A program made the position numbers and the translations under genes. From the NCBI RefSeq assembly GCF_021018805.1, contig NC_086256.1:10358032-10422031 (forward strand): DNA of 64,000 bases, read 5' to 3'. The notes beneath the pieces were generated by a model. The model ran no database searches. It was not told the origin of the DNA and saw only the letters and a list, made by a program, of their open reading frames with translations. The stretch is from Prinia subflava (lineage: Eukaryota > Chordata > Aves > Passeriformes > Cisticolidae). Shown in pieces: positions 26,196-40,520 of this stretch. Numbering within the stretch: the stretch's first letter is position 1; every line of letters starts with the position of its first letter.

Positions 26196-26223
26196 TTTAG
26201 GCAACATACAAATGTTGCCTAAA
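26196..26223. repeat. Perfect 12-bp inverted repeat, 4-nt loop
   Basis: The left arm tttaggcaacat (26196-26207) pairs exactly with atgttgcctaaa (26212-26223) around the loop acaa. Pairing stops at the next base. It would form a compact hairpin in either transcript strand. It is shorter than a microRNA precursor. Confidence 0.92.
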
Positions 26224-29200
26224 ACTCCTAATACCAAAACCTTCAAAAACAAGTAAAAAAGCAAGTGGAATTTATCTGCAGCCACCATGGTAGTGAGTCA
26301 TTGCTGGCAAACTTGTATAACTATTTCAACAGCAGGCCTGTCTCAAATGACCTCAGTGGTCACACAAAATATCTTGTGCCACAAACACAGGCATTTTTCT
26401 CTTTTCTGCTTTAATGGTGCTTTCATTATCAAATTAAAACGTCACTCAGATGCCCATCATGGTGTTTCTGCACAAGAATAGCAGGCTGAGCCCCTCCTGC
26501 ATGTGAGCCCCCCGAATGCCAATCGCTGCATACTGATGGAGGGGAGCTGTCAGTACAAACCCACAAAGACACTCAGAGCTGCTAAAGCCCCCAGGCCGAG
26601 CTGTTAACATTTCTTGGATGTGATGAAGTTCATGATCCAAAGTGCCAGAGGCAGAACAGTTCTCTAAGCCAACTGTAGCTGCCATCTCGTATCATTCAAC
26701 ATTTGCTCATCTCCTTTCTTGGTGCTGCACTTTGAGTCAGCAAGCTACAGAAAACTAGAAGGGGGCACTCTACATTTTAAATCCATCTGGGGACATGTTT
26801 TATTTTTTCAGTGTCTTCGAAACAGGCATTGCATACTGTACTGCCAACATGCCCATAACGATAAGCCCCTAGTAGGTGTAACCCAGAGGAAATTTAGAGT
26901 AAGGCAGTTCACCATTCTGCTACTGGATGAAGCCATCCAAGTTAACATCATTTAAGATATACACATTTGCTTTCTGGGTACTTTTTCCTGCAAGATCCAC
27001 AAATCTTGCAGAGATCAGTCTTCCATAAATCAGGATGCAAAACATCTTGCATGAAGCATCCCATAGAGAACTACACATCTTTCAAACAAATCCAACTTTG
27101 AAAAATCACATTGTGTTTGTAGCTACGTGGTTCTGTAATAAAAGAACTGTACAGAACTGAAGCCTACAAATGAGCACCTCCTTTGTATTTGGTGACTATG
27201 TACCTACTACACTGCAGCATATATTGCTGCTTCCTTGATGATGTTTTTATTTCCAAATGGGAAGACCAAACACTATTACTTTCTTAGTGCTTTAGAAGCC
27301 GGTAAATAGTTTCATCTCACTAGCCCCATTACAGTGCCTGGACACCAAGGCCATCCTGATAAACCAGCCAGGAGCATCATGACAGAAGGGTGCAAATCTC
27401 CTCTACACCTTCCAGGTCGAGGTACATTATTCCAGCTCCTGATTCTCATCCTCATGCTGGGCTGAGGTAGTTAAAGAGCTAGTCAAGACAGGAGAAAGGA
27501 CGTAATTAGATTACACTGTGGAGCCTTTAAATTTTTCTCAAATTTTGTGCAGGAAAAAGCTGGTAAAGTAAAAAATTTCTCCAGAATAAATGAGAAAAAC
27601 AAGTCACAGTCAGTAACTGTAAACATCTGCTGTTTTTAAACAAGTGCCTGCATGAGGGTGAAGTTAAAGGGAAGTAATTGGCTTATTCCACTGAAGAGAA
27701 AATGCACTCTTGCTTTTTTTCCTGACTTTTCTCTTATGAGACCAGCACACATCCTGAATTCTTAAGATTTTATACACTGTTATGTGGACATCAATCTCAA
27801 CAAAATTTCACAATTTGGATAAGTTAAAAATCCAGCTGCTTTCAGAGGATTTAGAAAAAGTAACAAGATTTTTCTTTCTGCTTGCATTTGGCAGATGTGT
27901 GTCTTCTATTAATCTCAACTATGAAAACGTCACCATGGTTAATTCCTTCATCGTGTCCTGATCAGGGACAGCATGTCATCCTCATAGACTAGGATCCAAA
28001 TCCTTTTTAAAAAAGAAATTAGTAATACAATTCAGTGTTTAGATTACTAAAAAAATGGCCACAGCTAAGCTCATGTAATTGAATATTACAAAATCTACTT
28101 GAACAGATTTTGCTGCTTTGCCTTTTTCACATGGAATTTAAATTGCGGATTGTAAAAATCAAAAAACTTCATCTACCTGAGATCATCTTATTTGAGGACT
28201 GATATCTCCTGCTGTTGCTCTTGCACACAAAGTACATGAACTGATATATTTCTGAAACAAGGAAAAGGAGTCCTTGGCAATGTGCTCTCTAGACTGATCC
28301 TTCTCCTTGGACTTTCTTTCTCTTTGGTTCAAAATAAACTGAGTCTTATGCCCACAGCAGCTCTACAAAGTGTATGTCATGATACACGAAGAATGAATAG
28401 GAAATGGAATCAGAACATGAAGGCATATAAAACACAGTGAGGCATTATGGAGCAATAATGAAGTATTAGCACATAATTTGGCAGATCACTAAATCAAAGC
28501 AGTTAATGCTGAGATCCCATAGCAATACCCTGTGAGATTCAGAGCATTTTAATTAGGTAGAATTCCCTGGATCAGATGTATCCACCATATAGATCGTGGC
28601 CCAGTGTTGGCCAAAGGACAATTTTGTAGACTTCTGGAATAAAACTTTCAGTTCAGTGTCCCTCAGATAAGCCCTGGGCTACATTTCAATCAGCATAAAG
28701 TAAGAACTAGTAACTGGATTTGCTTCAAAATTGCAGGACTGCTCAAAAATGCACTGCCAGAGGTACAAGCAGAATGGTTAGGGTGTGCATTTGTAGGTAT
28801 TTCAATTAATATCAAAAGGTCACAGAAAACTGAATGGTATTTGTTTTATACATCCATCAGTTATGGTATAATAGACAGCTTCCAGTCATTCATACTCTTT
28901 TTCATAATATCATATATGTTTGTAAAACAACAAATTCCATTTGATGGGGAAACCCCCTGAAACAACTAAAAACCAGCCCTCCCTTCCTGCCCATCTGGCA
29001 AGGAATTCTGTTACATAGAGAGGTGAGTAAGTAAGTGCTCTGTCAGCTCTCATAGCCAGGCTCACAGCAAATACAACCAGTTCACTTAAAGGCAGGGGAG
29101 GACACCTTCAGCAGGTTTGGTGATGCAGCTCCTCAGTTACTGCTACTCAGCCTGAGGAAGAGAAGTCCTTTACATTCATCTACAGGGCAGTCAATGCCAC

Positions 29201-32200
29201 ACACCAGGGCACTGAAAAATGCATCTCCGCATCTGCCTTCATGAGTAGAGTGGTGACCATCACATCACTCAGGTGGAATCTCCTAGAGTGGAAGACACCA
29301 CCACAAAACCCTCCCCTGGGCACATGGCTGGAGCTCCATGGTCACCAGGACCACAGTGTGGGTTGGGAAACACTGAAGCAGAATTTTAAGAAGGTCCAAT
29401 TACAGTTCCTGCACGTCTGCAAACTTGAGTTCAAAGCATTACACAGCCTGATCATTTGATATTTGCTATTTTCCAGCTGAGGAAAAAGTAAACAAACAAA
29501 AGAAAGGAATGAGTAGATAGAAAGAAGAGAAAAAGCAAAATGCTGCCATTGAAAGAGATGAGAATGGCATCTATTGCCCTACAGCCAGCAAAATAAATGT
29601 AAACATTTTCAAATGTTACTCCAGTATGTAAGCAAATTCCCCAAGGAGGTTCTATGGCCAAATACAAGGAAAGATTATCCAAATCCCCATTTCTAAAATG
29701 ACTTGATGAATGGTAAATTCTGCTTCTCTACCAAGAAGCCATGGCTTCTCATGAAATTCATTTAGAATGATAATCAACACATAGTTTTCTTTATTTATTT
29801 GGACTACTCAAGGACAGCAGCTGAAGAAGATTAGGTTACATTAATTTGGCCCAGGAAAACAAAGTTTTGATATTCCAGCAAAATCCACGACCTACCTTCA
29901 CAGCCCTGAAGGATGAGGTGCCACAAAGCCAGTTCTGCCCTTGGGAAGCACAGGATGGGCAGAGGGGCAGGCACAGCTCAGAGCAGTAACACTGCAATGC
30001 CACTCACCCTCTGAAATGCCACTGAAAAGGCTTCCACCCACAAAAAAGTCATGAGGATCTCACTTCCTTACTAAATTCCATTCCTAATAGTTGCAATAGT
30101 AGAAATTAGATCACTAGGCAGAAGAATTAATTTCAGATTAGTCTCAGCAGTGCTAAATACATAAACATCCTAAGAAATACAGCTAAAAGTGATTTCCCTG
30201 TCAGAAAGGAATATCTCATTGTACCATCCCTCACAGTTCCAAGGCCCAAGAACGCTGGAGCTTCTCAAGTAATAATCTTTTATCATTGCCTAAAAAAGTG
30301 TTGGGATTCTTGTGGAAAAAAGAATAAGAAATTTTCAAGGTAGACAGTTTTCATTCATTTAAGTAAGTAAATAAAGAAACAAAATCCTGAATTTAACAAA
30401 AAACAGATTTAAAGGATGAAGATAAAAAATCCAGCCAAAGTCCATGGCTGGTCACATTTGATACATGACCTCAGGCTGCATACTCCTCCAAGACTGAGTA
30501 ATGTCCCTGATCTCCCGATCTCCTTTGGTTTGTGTAAACTTTTCCTTTAAAAAAAAAATCTGTTTTGCTTACATCTTACCTTCAAGACTAGTAGCCCAGA
30601 GAAAAAGCAGAATTGTGTTCAAACAGACACAGATGAAGAGCAAAGAACACAGCTCATTTCCAGTTTGTTTGTGTTTTTAAAGAAACATGGAAAGGGAAAA
30701 ACAACTGGCTAGAATACCAATTGTTAGACTAAACAAAAAGTATGAAATCCAGAAATTTTATTTTCATAGAAGGCAGCTGTTTACCAAGGGAAGAAAAAAA
30801 CTGATGAAGATGACTGCTCCCTGAGCTTTTGATTATTTACTAATCCTTGGACAAAAAATGGATAACTTAATGATGAAGTAACATGCTAACAATCAACAAA
30901 ATTACTCAATGTATGTTACTGGACTTTTATCTATTCTAGTTCCCACAAGGCCAAAATTACTGGGTCTCCATCCTCAGTGATAAGTATCAGCATTCTGGTT
31001 TTACAGCTAGGAGACAAAGATAGCCCAATGGAGGATAAACACACTTTTGGGAGATGGGATGTGTTAGGACTCAGTAGTCAATAAAAGCTCTTTCAGCAGT
31101 CAATTGGGATTCCTAGCTGAACTCCTTTCCCATGAACCTTCTAAAGAATGAAGTCTAAATGATCTCTGTTTACCCAAAGCCAGAAATTATAGTGCTACCT
31201 GATATTAGGCCATGAGATTCTCAAAATCTGCAGAAACTAAATGCTGTGATTAGCTATTTAAATGCCTATCAAAAACCACTGTTAGTGCAATGGTCATAAA
31301 AAGTGAAGCAATTAAAAGCCTACTAGGAAATAAAAATGCTCACCTACCACATCCATTTTTGCCAAACAAAGGAATGAAGGAAGATAAATTGCAGCGTCAT
31401 AATTTTTGTTGTTGTAACCCATAATTCTTCCTCACCAACCCTCATTTGTCACATCTACAAATAGGCAATGCTTTCTTTAGACAGGGAACAGTTTTTCTAC
31501 TTGTATAATGAACCCAGAATGTAGGTCCAGGAGAGATGAACAAGTGCTAAAGAGATGAGAATAAATAATTCAATCCAATTGAAATCCAGAAATCCTCTGC
31601 TCAGACTAAGAGGAATCAGTACATCTGAAAACAAAGATACTTCCCCAAAGCCTATAGTGGTGGGTGAAAAAAAAGATCAACTAAGAATTCCTGGAGCAGC
31701 ATAGCCAAACTTACAGTTTTATATCTGTAGATAATACACTTTAGTAGATTTGAATGTTCAAATCCAGGGCTTAGTAGTTCTAAATGCCAAACGAGATCAT
31801 CACTCACACTAAGGTTTTAATCACCAAGTTTTCCTTCAGAAAAATGTAGTTTATTTCATTGTAGAATGCACCAGGCTATGGACTCAGTGTTTTGCTAGGA
31901 GTAGAGCACAGCAGAATAATATGGAAAATGGCAACTGTGATTTATTATTCGCTATTTCTCATATCATTGGAACATCAAGCAAAATTACCCTGAAGATGGT
32001 AAAACAGATAAAAGGAAGCTCTTGTATAACATGCAGTTAACAAGCAGATTTCAGTATGTTACAGACACCAGATGTATAAAGGGGAGCAAAAGCTGTTAAG
32101 AGGTTTAACAGCATCCCTAACTTGGGAACCCTAAAGCTTCCTCCCCTCAGAAGCTGGAGTGTGGACACTGGAGCAAGGACAGTGTCACAATTGTCTATTT

Positions 32201-35200
32201 TTCTCCTTCTCTAAACTAGAGCAGCATTTTGAGACAAGATATTGGAGCAGGTGAGTCTTTGGTCTGGCCATTTTTATTTTCCACAAAAGAAGTTCAGCCC
32301 TTTCTGTTGCAGTAGCAGATCCATTGCACAGACAACTGGAAGACACCAAACCTTAGGGGAATAAACTCCACTTGGAAAGATCTGTGTCAGCTACTGAGAG
32401 AGATGGAAATCTAACACAAACACTTCACAACACCCTCCCTTTTCAGTTTCTTCAGTAACTTTCCAGGGCTAAGGGTGATAAAAGCTGCCCTTTACACACT
32501 TCTTTGGAAGGTCTGGACAGCCTGGGAAAAAATCACAATTTAACTCCTCTAAACAAAAGAAAAAGCCAACTTGATATGGCATGGGTGCTTCCCCCCCTCT
32601 CCACACTGGACTGAAATTCAGAGGGAAAAACCACTGGTCAGAGAATAAAGTGCTCTAGATGGTATGCAGAGGTGACCTCACAACTGGGGAATGTGGTTTG
32701 ACAGTAGTTTTACAAAATGCTGTATATAGTCATGAGGTTTTGAATTTTCCTCACTCCTCTTTCTAAAGCAGTAGTCCAAAAAAGGCTGTCTCCACTGACC
32801 TGTATTAGAGACAGATGTCATTAATTCAAGCAGGCATCAATTAATCTAGTAAGTACCACTCTGAAGCCTTAAGAAGAAGAATGCTACAGGAGAAAAAATG
32901 TTTCCTCCAGAAACTTTGCTGCAAATACAGAACACAACCCTGACCTGGAAGAACCCTTGCAGGTAATGTGACTAAAAGTGCCCTCACAAAACTAACAAAA
33001 ATCCAAACTATTTTAGGAAAAATAGAGAATAGCTGGAACCTTTAACAGTAAGAACAGCTGCAGAATCACTGAGATCAAAAAATCCCTCCAGTTAACTCCA
33101 TGCATTGTTCTAGTGAATGCTCTTCTGCTAAGTAAATGCCTTTTTAAAAATTCCTTCCTTTGCTTCAAAGAGCAGCTGTTTGTCTGAAAAGACAGCCCAA
33201 CCAACTGCCCAAACTGCCATAGGTAAGCACCATGAGTCAGAGAACTCAATGCAGGTTTGTCTCAAAGAACGGTGAATAGTTCAATTAATCAGACTGTCCT
33301 TCACCTTGTATCACCATAACTTCACTGAACACCAGCCCTACATCAGGTGGTTATTCATGCCTCTGAGACACAGAGAAATATTTTTTTCCAAATCATTTGG
33401 TGAACAGGCTAAAGGAACGCTCCAACACTGAGCCATAAAATAGATTTTCCTTTTTAACAGGACAAATCCGATCCTCTCCTCCTTTTTGATTCAACAAAAT
33501 ATCAACACTTCACAAAATCACCTGAGCCAAGTTCCATGATTTTAAAATACAGATTTGACTCCTGTACAGATCAGAGTTGCTGACTCAAATGGTTCAGTGA
33601 CACAACAACCTTTGGGAATTTCTGCCTTCAACGATACAAAAAAGGGTCACTAAAAGAGGATGAAACAGGACAGGAGGAAGGCATATGACATTTTAAAGCT
33701 GTACAGGACACCACTCACAGTTTTGAGCTCTTCAAGATTGACTCTTTTAAGGAGCCAGGGGAAAGATATTTCTAAGTAGGAACGAAAAGGTCTGAAATCA
33801 ACCAGAATTATCCAAACACATTCAATATGGAAATTTAAAACACTGTTTGTTGGCTTTTCAGTTTATTCTTTGATGAGTTGGAACAGATTGCACGGCAGAC
33901 AAGGCAGGAATAGCACATACATGTGCTCAGCTTTCTATCCCTCCTTTTGTGGTCCTGATTCTCATTTCTTAGAGCAGGAGTGGAGCTGCAAGCTAGTGTT
34001 AGCAGAAGCATTTCTGCCTGTTTCCATTTCTGCTGTGAACTGGGAAAGAATCACATGAGCTTCTGTGTAATGTTACAGTAAAAAGTATTTCATTAAAATT
34101 AATTTAACTGTCTAGTTTTCGCAAAAGCAAATAGAGAAAACCTCATCTCAGCCTTATAATTTAATTCAAACATCCATAACCTCAAAAACATCTTACAGCA
34201 ACAACTGCTACATGACTCTTTCCCCAACAAGTCACATCAGACACAGCTGCCATTAACCTTCCTGCTGCAAAGTAGCCTTCACCATGTTTTATTGCAATGG
34301 GCATCACACACCATCACCTCTCACACCAGTCCTAGGCAGGTCTGGGGTCATTTGGAGTACTTCTCCAGTGCAGATTTCCCAAGGATGCTAGCAGCAACAT
34401 CATGCTTCCTGAAGAAAAAAAGCACATCCTAAATGTATCAACCTAATCAAAAATTACCTAGTCCTTCAGTCCTAGAACAACTAAAATAAAGAGGTCTTTA
34501 CTCATCACAGCTTACAATCAGGTTTCCAGTCTTAAGACTGGGAACAGAACAAATAAAATAAAATACCCTTGGACTATATTTAACAGGGTTCCTTCAGTCT
34601 CCTTCATTCCTCTCTGCTGCTAGACAGTTCTCAAGCATAACAATGAGGCTTCTTCCATTTGCAGCATATTAAGATATCGTTTTCCTACCTAACAGATGCT
34701 AATCGTAGCTGTAAAAAGTAAGTCTTGGTTTTACTGTCCTTCCTCAGCACACATGAAGTCTGTATGTGTTTGTTCCACTGAACTCTTTCCTGCCTTGATG
34801 ACCTAGTACATACTCTTAAAATTTACGTATAACAATCTTAGCAGAATGAGGCAGACAGCAAAGCTTTGATGTCTCTGGTCACATTATAGCAATGCAGAAG
34901 ACAAAATTAGAGGCAGACTGAGCAGACTAAGTTGTCTTTTCCACACACTCAATTTACAAAACCTCCTCAGAGCCAGCTTATAAATGAAGGGCTGACAACT
35001 GAGCTGTGTCTGGATACCATAGAGAGTGTGCTCTTCAGAGTAAGTGACAAGGTTCAGAGGAAGGCTTGATAAACACTCTAATGTTCACCTGTTGGGATAC
35101 ACTTGCTTTCTATTCAATCACCTGATGAGGGTTCCCTACAACATTTCCAAGAGAATATAAAAGGAAAGTAGTTTCCCTTTGCAGGTGAACATTGCTGGCC

Positions 35201-37924
35201 TTGCAGGCAGGCACAGAGGAGTTGATGCTTGGTGATCACACACACCTCTTCAGGATTTTCCAGAGAGGAAGCTCTTGTGTCAGTTTAAGGATAAACTCAC
35301 AACTGCTTTGACTCAATACAGGCAGCAACAAATCACCTGCTTCCACAACGTGTGCTGGTGCTTTGCTCTTTATGACCAAGATCAAGAATAAAATTATGAA
35401 TGACAGTGTTTTAACATAAATTTCTATCAAAACCCATGAGCCCACAGAACATCTAGCAGTATTTCTAATCTCTTTAACTGAAGTTTTGGGAACGACCAAT
35501 ACTTAGCCAGCCCAATTCATTCAATTTTTTTAAGTTATTCAGGAAACAACAAGGTCTTCCTAGGAGGATATTTTGTCTCTGAGTTTTAGAACAGATTTCT
35601 GAAGGAAGAATATGAAGTGTAGCTTTTAATGTCTTTTTCTCTTAAAAGGACAAAGAAACATGAGGACCCCCATGTCATTTATGAGCTGTTTGATATTCCC
35701 TGAACAGAGTTTTTCTACTAGAGCAAATTTAGCCTTCTGTGGATGCAACAACTGTAAAAATTTTTGCACAAACAGTAGTAGAACAACAATTGTAGAAACT
35801 TGTAACTAGTTACAACTATATACAGTCCTGGAAAACAAATAAACAAATATTTAATTAGGTTAAAGCTACTGTGGTGAAGAGCAACAAGCAAAGTAAGCAT
35901 TCCACCTTACACATACAAAGGAGGGAAAAAGGACTGAGATTTCCCAGTCCTAGGCAACTCATCTGGCTGGTTAGAAGGCAACAAAATGTACAAACTTAGT
36001 CCTATGACAAACATATCAAGTAAGAAATCAATCTCACACATAGCAGGTACCTTCATGGATATTCACATGAAGAATAAGCCCATCTTAAAAATGTGTTCAT
36101 TTTTTAGTAAGCACAATAATTGGAAGTATAGGTATTACTTCTTTTTCTCTGTGGAAACTCAAATTGGCAAAGATGCTATTCTCAAAATCAAAAATGGGTT
36201 GAAAAGCTTATGAGTCATTCCCTTTTGCTTTTAAAATATTTGTACTTCAACTTTCTGCCAAGGATATGGAGAACCCCTAGTGTTTGAAGATTTATTAATA
36301 ATCTCTAGTAGTCCAAAAAGTCCTGTTACTTCTTCAGAAATTCTTTCAAGAATCTTATCCAGACATACCAATTCTAAAGCACATAAACTTAGGTATCTAC
36401 TGCTTGAAATTCTGTAGTTGATATTAAGGAGAGCATTTTTTCCCCTCATCCAAGCAGAACAAAACTCTGCATTCACTGCACACTTCTACCTTTTCTATAA
36501 ATACATTATCACTGTCTCCCCTTATACTAGCAGTAAAACTATTTTTCCATGAGCATTTCTTTCTTATGAAACTGAACTTTTGGGGCAAACAGTATAAAAC
36601 AGTTCTAAACAATGCCCAGCCATTCATATTTCTTGCTTTACTTGCTTTTCCCACATGGTTTGATTCATAATTACTTCCAGCTTCAGGAAACTGGCCCTTT
36701 TAAAGGCACCAAACATAAGTTTTTGACTTTGTTTGCATTTAACAAATCAAGCAATGAATCAATTCTATCTAAGCTGCCAGCAATTCTGAATTCTACAATT
36801 TTATCTTCTTCTTTATCAGCTGAGACTCTGTGTAACACAGGAATCCCAAAGTTACATAATGAGGACTCACGTGAGAAATCCTTATCAGAATGCCAAAGGA
36901 TCAAAATTGAAGCAAACTGAAATGAAGTAAGAAGAGCAAAACAAAACCAGGGATGGCAGTTAGATCCCACCCAAATGTGGGAGAGGTTCAATGGATGGAG
37001 AACAAACAGCCAGGTAACTGAAGTGCTATAAATAGCTCAGGTTAATTTTCTTAACTATTTCAAGTGCTCAAACAATTAGGACAGAATGGAAGAGATTAGG
37101 TAGAAGGACATGAATTAAAAATCTGAAATGAAAGAGAAATAAATGACCAATTGCCAGAAAAATACCAGTGTCATAAAGCATGTTAAGCCTTTCAATAATC
37201 TTTCAGAAAAAGCATCAGGAGACTCTTGCATGTGATGGTCAGAATCCTTTCATTTGGCCCATGAGAGACACTCTTAGTCTTGGACAGGACATCATTGGAA
37301 CTTCTCACTTCTTTTCTTTTGTCCCCCATTCACGATTGTAGGAATACAAAAAGACAAATTGAAAAAAAACCAGCCAGAGCAGAAAAAAAATCCCACAGCA
37401 CCAGGCATGGGGAAAGTCCAGCATTCCAACACGTTTAGTGCTTATTTTTACAGTGTTTAATGGCAAAGTACCACACAAAGACACAAACAGTTTCAAAGAA
37501 ACCTCCCAGCCTAGAAAGAAAATGAGGGGAAGGGGCTCTGTTTCAGTTCTTCATTATTAAAGCTCTGAAGTAAAGAAATTTCAACAAACATAAGTAACCC
37601 AATCTGCATGTTTCCCTAGCCCAAACTCCCTCTACTTTTACGGTCTTTTGAAAGTCTAGATCAAGTTTCATTTGAGTTTGCAGGATGATTATTTCTGGGT
37701 TTCCCCCCCACCCAAGACTCAATTTCTTGGTCTTTTCTTTTTAACATAAAATGGAAATCATCATGAATATGCAAAAAATCTTTGTTGCACCTCTCAAATC
37801 TATTCTATAATAATGAAGAAATATGTAAATACACAGCACCACAAAATGTCTAGCAAAACACAAAGCCCATTGGAAAAAATATTCCTTCTTTTTATAAGTT
37901 CTGCCTAAAAATTCCCAAAGTACA

Positions 37925-37958
37925 CAATATAAAATATGTACCAATATAAAATATATAC
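37925..37958. repeat. 17-bp tandem duplication, AT-rich
   Basis: caatataaaatatgtac (37925-37941) is followed directly by caatataaaatatatac (37942-37958), differing at one base. The surrounding 37.92-38.03 kb is very AT-rich and contains a further short inverted repeat, ataatat...atattat. Confidence 0.85.
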
Positions 37959-38979
37959 CATATAGTTAACAGAGTGTACTCATATAATATGTTAATATTA
38001 TGTTATTGTGATCACCATAGTGATCTTATAACCATTTTTCCAGTTGAGAGGGGCAACCACTTCTCTTTCCTATTTCTGCCTTGAAAGAAAATGATAAAAC
38101 CCCTTGTTTTGTTAAAGTGCAAAATGATTCCATGAAACTCAAGTGTATCTTTTAACATTTGTTAAACGTTATGAGGGAGTTGTTCTTCCCCAGTCAAAAT
38201 CAAACCTTGGGAAGATTTCTCCATCATTCATCAGCTGAGATTTTGACATCCAAGGTTTTGAACTAACTATGGCAGAGGGTGAAAAGATTTACCAAGTTCC
38301 TAAGGGGAAGTTTTCTCTGTTTAGAAGCATCAAATCCCCAATATATCAGCTGAAGTCTCTTTGAAAGTTTCTGAAGGATGAGTTTGAAAGAGGGGCAGAA
38401 GCAGTCACTAAGCTTCCATCCCACTGAGGAAATGACACACCAGCAGAGCAGGAAGGAAAGCTGGCACAGAAGCATGAGAGCAACAAAGCAAGTGAAGCCC
38501 CCAGATCATATAGGTTACGAAAAGGAACTTTTCACATGCGAATCTACACTTACAATCTGCCAAGGCAGACTCAAAGCAATCATTAAGGTGACTAAACCAC
38601 GCATTCAGAGTGTACTATGTGACAGAAGAATGACCATACAACCTTCAGCTTGGCCCACTTCATAAGCTTAAAATACAGTCTATAATTAACTCCACGTTCA
38701 TGATCCTCCTTCGGAAATCTCATTTAATTCAATGCAAACATATACTCTGCTTGGGGAATGATTCAGAATTTGTAGTGAATGAGACTCTTGTTTCTAAGAC
38801 CTGGCCAGTCTCAAAGAACTACTACAATATAAATATTTAATAATAACAAAAGCATGCAACTCCTTGCCAAGCACAGATGTTTGAAAGTGACTGCAAATCT
38901 TGGCATTTGGTGGCACCTAGTCATCCACTGGCTGAGTCACTAATGTCATTGATAGCCTTAAGTTGTTCAGAAACTATTG

Positions 38980-38990
38980 CCCCCCCCCCC
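38980..38990. repeat. C11 homopolymer
   Basis: Eleven consecutive C residues, unusual in this AT-rich intron and a likely site of length variation or sequencing error. Confidence 0.9.
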
Positions 38991-39556
38991 AGAATTAAAA
39001 TCTGTGAGTTGTATCATAGCTTTTGTATAAGTGTTTTTCTCTACACAACCAGCAAATGTCAGATGTTATCCTTACAGGCTTTAAAAAGGTTCCTGCTACT
39101 TGGGAAAACTTTAGCAGAGAGAAACAGATGCAACTGGCCTGTTTCTATACTTAGTGCATATTTTGTTTTGATATTCTAATTCTGGTAATGATGTTATGAT
39201 TAGTACAAACATAACTAAAAGATAAACTCCTCTTGTGACAGATCTTTTTCACTAACCTAGTCCTGAGGAGACTTATAACTTGTTTGGACTCAGGGAACAA
39301 CTCATTCATAAACTGCCTTGCCTATGGAAGGCCTCAGATTTCCATTCACCCTGTGTGTCATTAACAATCCCCACCTGGATACCATCCTGCCCTTTAAAAG
39401 CTATTGGACTTTCTAAAGAAGAGCTTTCCTAGGCACAGGCACCAGAAAGGAAGCATCTTCCATCTCAATATTCTCCATTCCAACAAGACTGGTCAGGACC
39501 TGTCATTTCCACGAAGCATCCCTACAGCATCTTTAAAACTGGCCACCCCCTTACAG

Positions 39557-39578
39557 GTGAGATTCCTGTGAGATTCCT
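39557..39578. repeat. 11-bp tandem duplication
   Basis: gtgagattcct occurs twice in direct succession with no mismatch. Confidence 0.88.
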
Positions 39579-40490
39579 GTCCCTGCCAGCCTCCCTACTC
39601 ACAGCAGGGCATTTAGCAGACATACAGCTCCCACAGAAAACACTATTCAAGTGCTTCTGACAGAATTCCTTCCAAAGTGAATAAATCTGGTTTCATTACC
39701 ATTTCCATGAATTCAGGGAGAACAAACCATTACATTCCTGTAACCACAGCAGACTGTACTAAATCTGAATAACAAGCCCTGGATGTCTGCAGGGTAGAGG
39801 ACATTAAAGTAGCAAGGCATGAAAAAACTAAAGACACAAAGGCAATTGGACACATTACTACTTATTTATGTCAAATGTTTTCCTTTGAATGACATTCAAA
39901 ATGCAAGTCAGAGCACTTAAGGTATAAAGCAGATCTACCTTTGTAGAAAATGTTAGTCTTATGAGCAACTAGTTTCAAAGACATCAACTGACACAGCCAG
40001 CAACAGGTTTTGAGCAAACAAAAGATTAGGAAAAAAATCCAATGAAAACTAATTGTTGCTCTAATTGCTTCAAGTCACACAAGATTCTCACATGCTGTCA
40101 ATTAAGTGAACCCTATAAAGTTATGATTTATGGCAAGATTCCACCAGAATGATTATATCACAACAGACACAATTCAATTATTTCTGCCAATAAAGTCATC
40201 AGTGCAGAACATATTACCCCTTTCAACTGTAAGCATTTTTTGTTTAACCAGAAAGTGCTTCTATGATGGTACCACCTTGACTCAGTCATAGGAGGTATTT
40301 TTAATGACTAACTTCCATTGAATTCAGTCTGTACTTAGAAATTTGGTACCCCAAAACTTCCGATCACAGAAGGTGAACTTGTGGAATGGTAGCAAAGTCC
40401 TCTAGGCTATCAGCCATTTTTCTTTCAAAATTTATTTCTTATGTTTTATGGTATTTTCAGCCACTTTCTGTCTTCCTTGCTAATAATAAA

Positions 40491-40520
40491 AAACAAACAA
40501 ACAAACAAACCACACACACA
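40491..40520. repeat. (AAAC)5 followed by (CA)5 microsatellite
   Basis: Five copies of aaac (40491-40510) run directly into cacacacaca (40511-40520). Further A/C-rich low-complexity sequence follows at 40620-40680. Confidence 0.9.
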
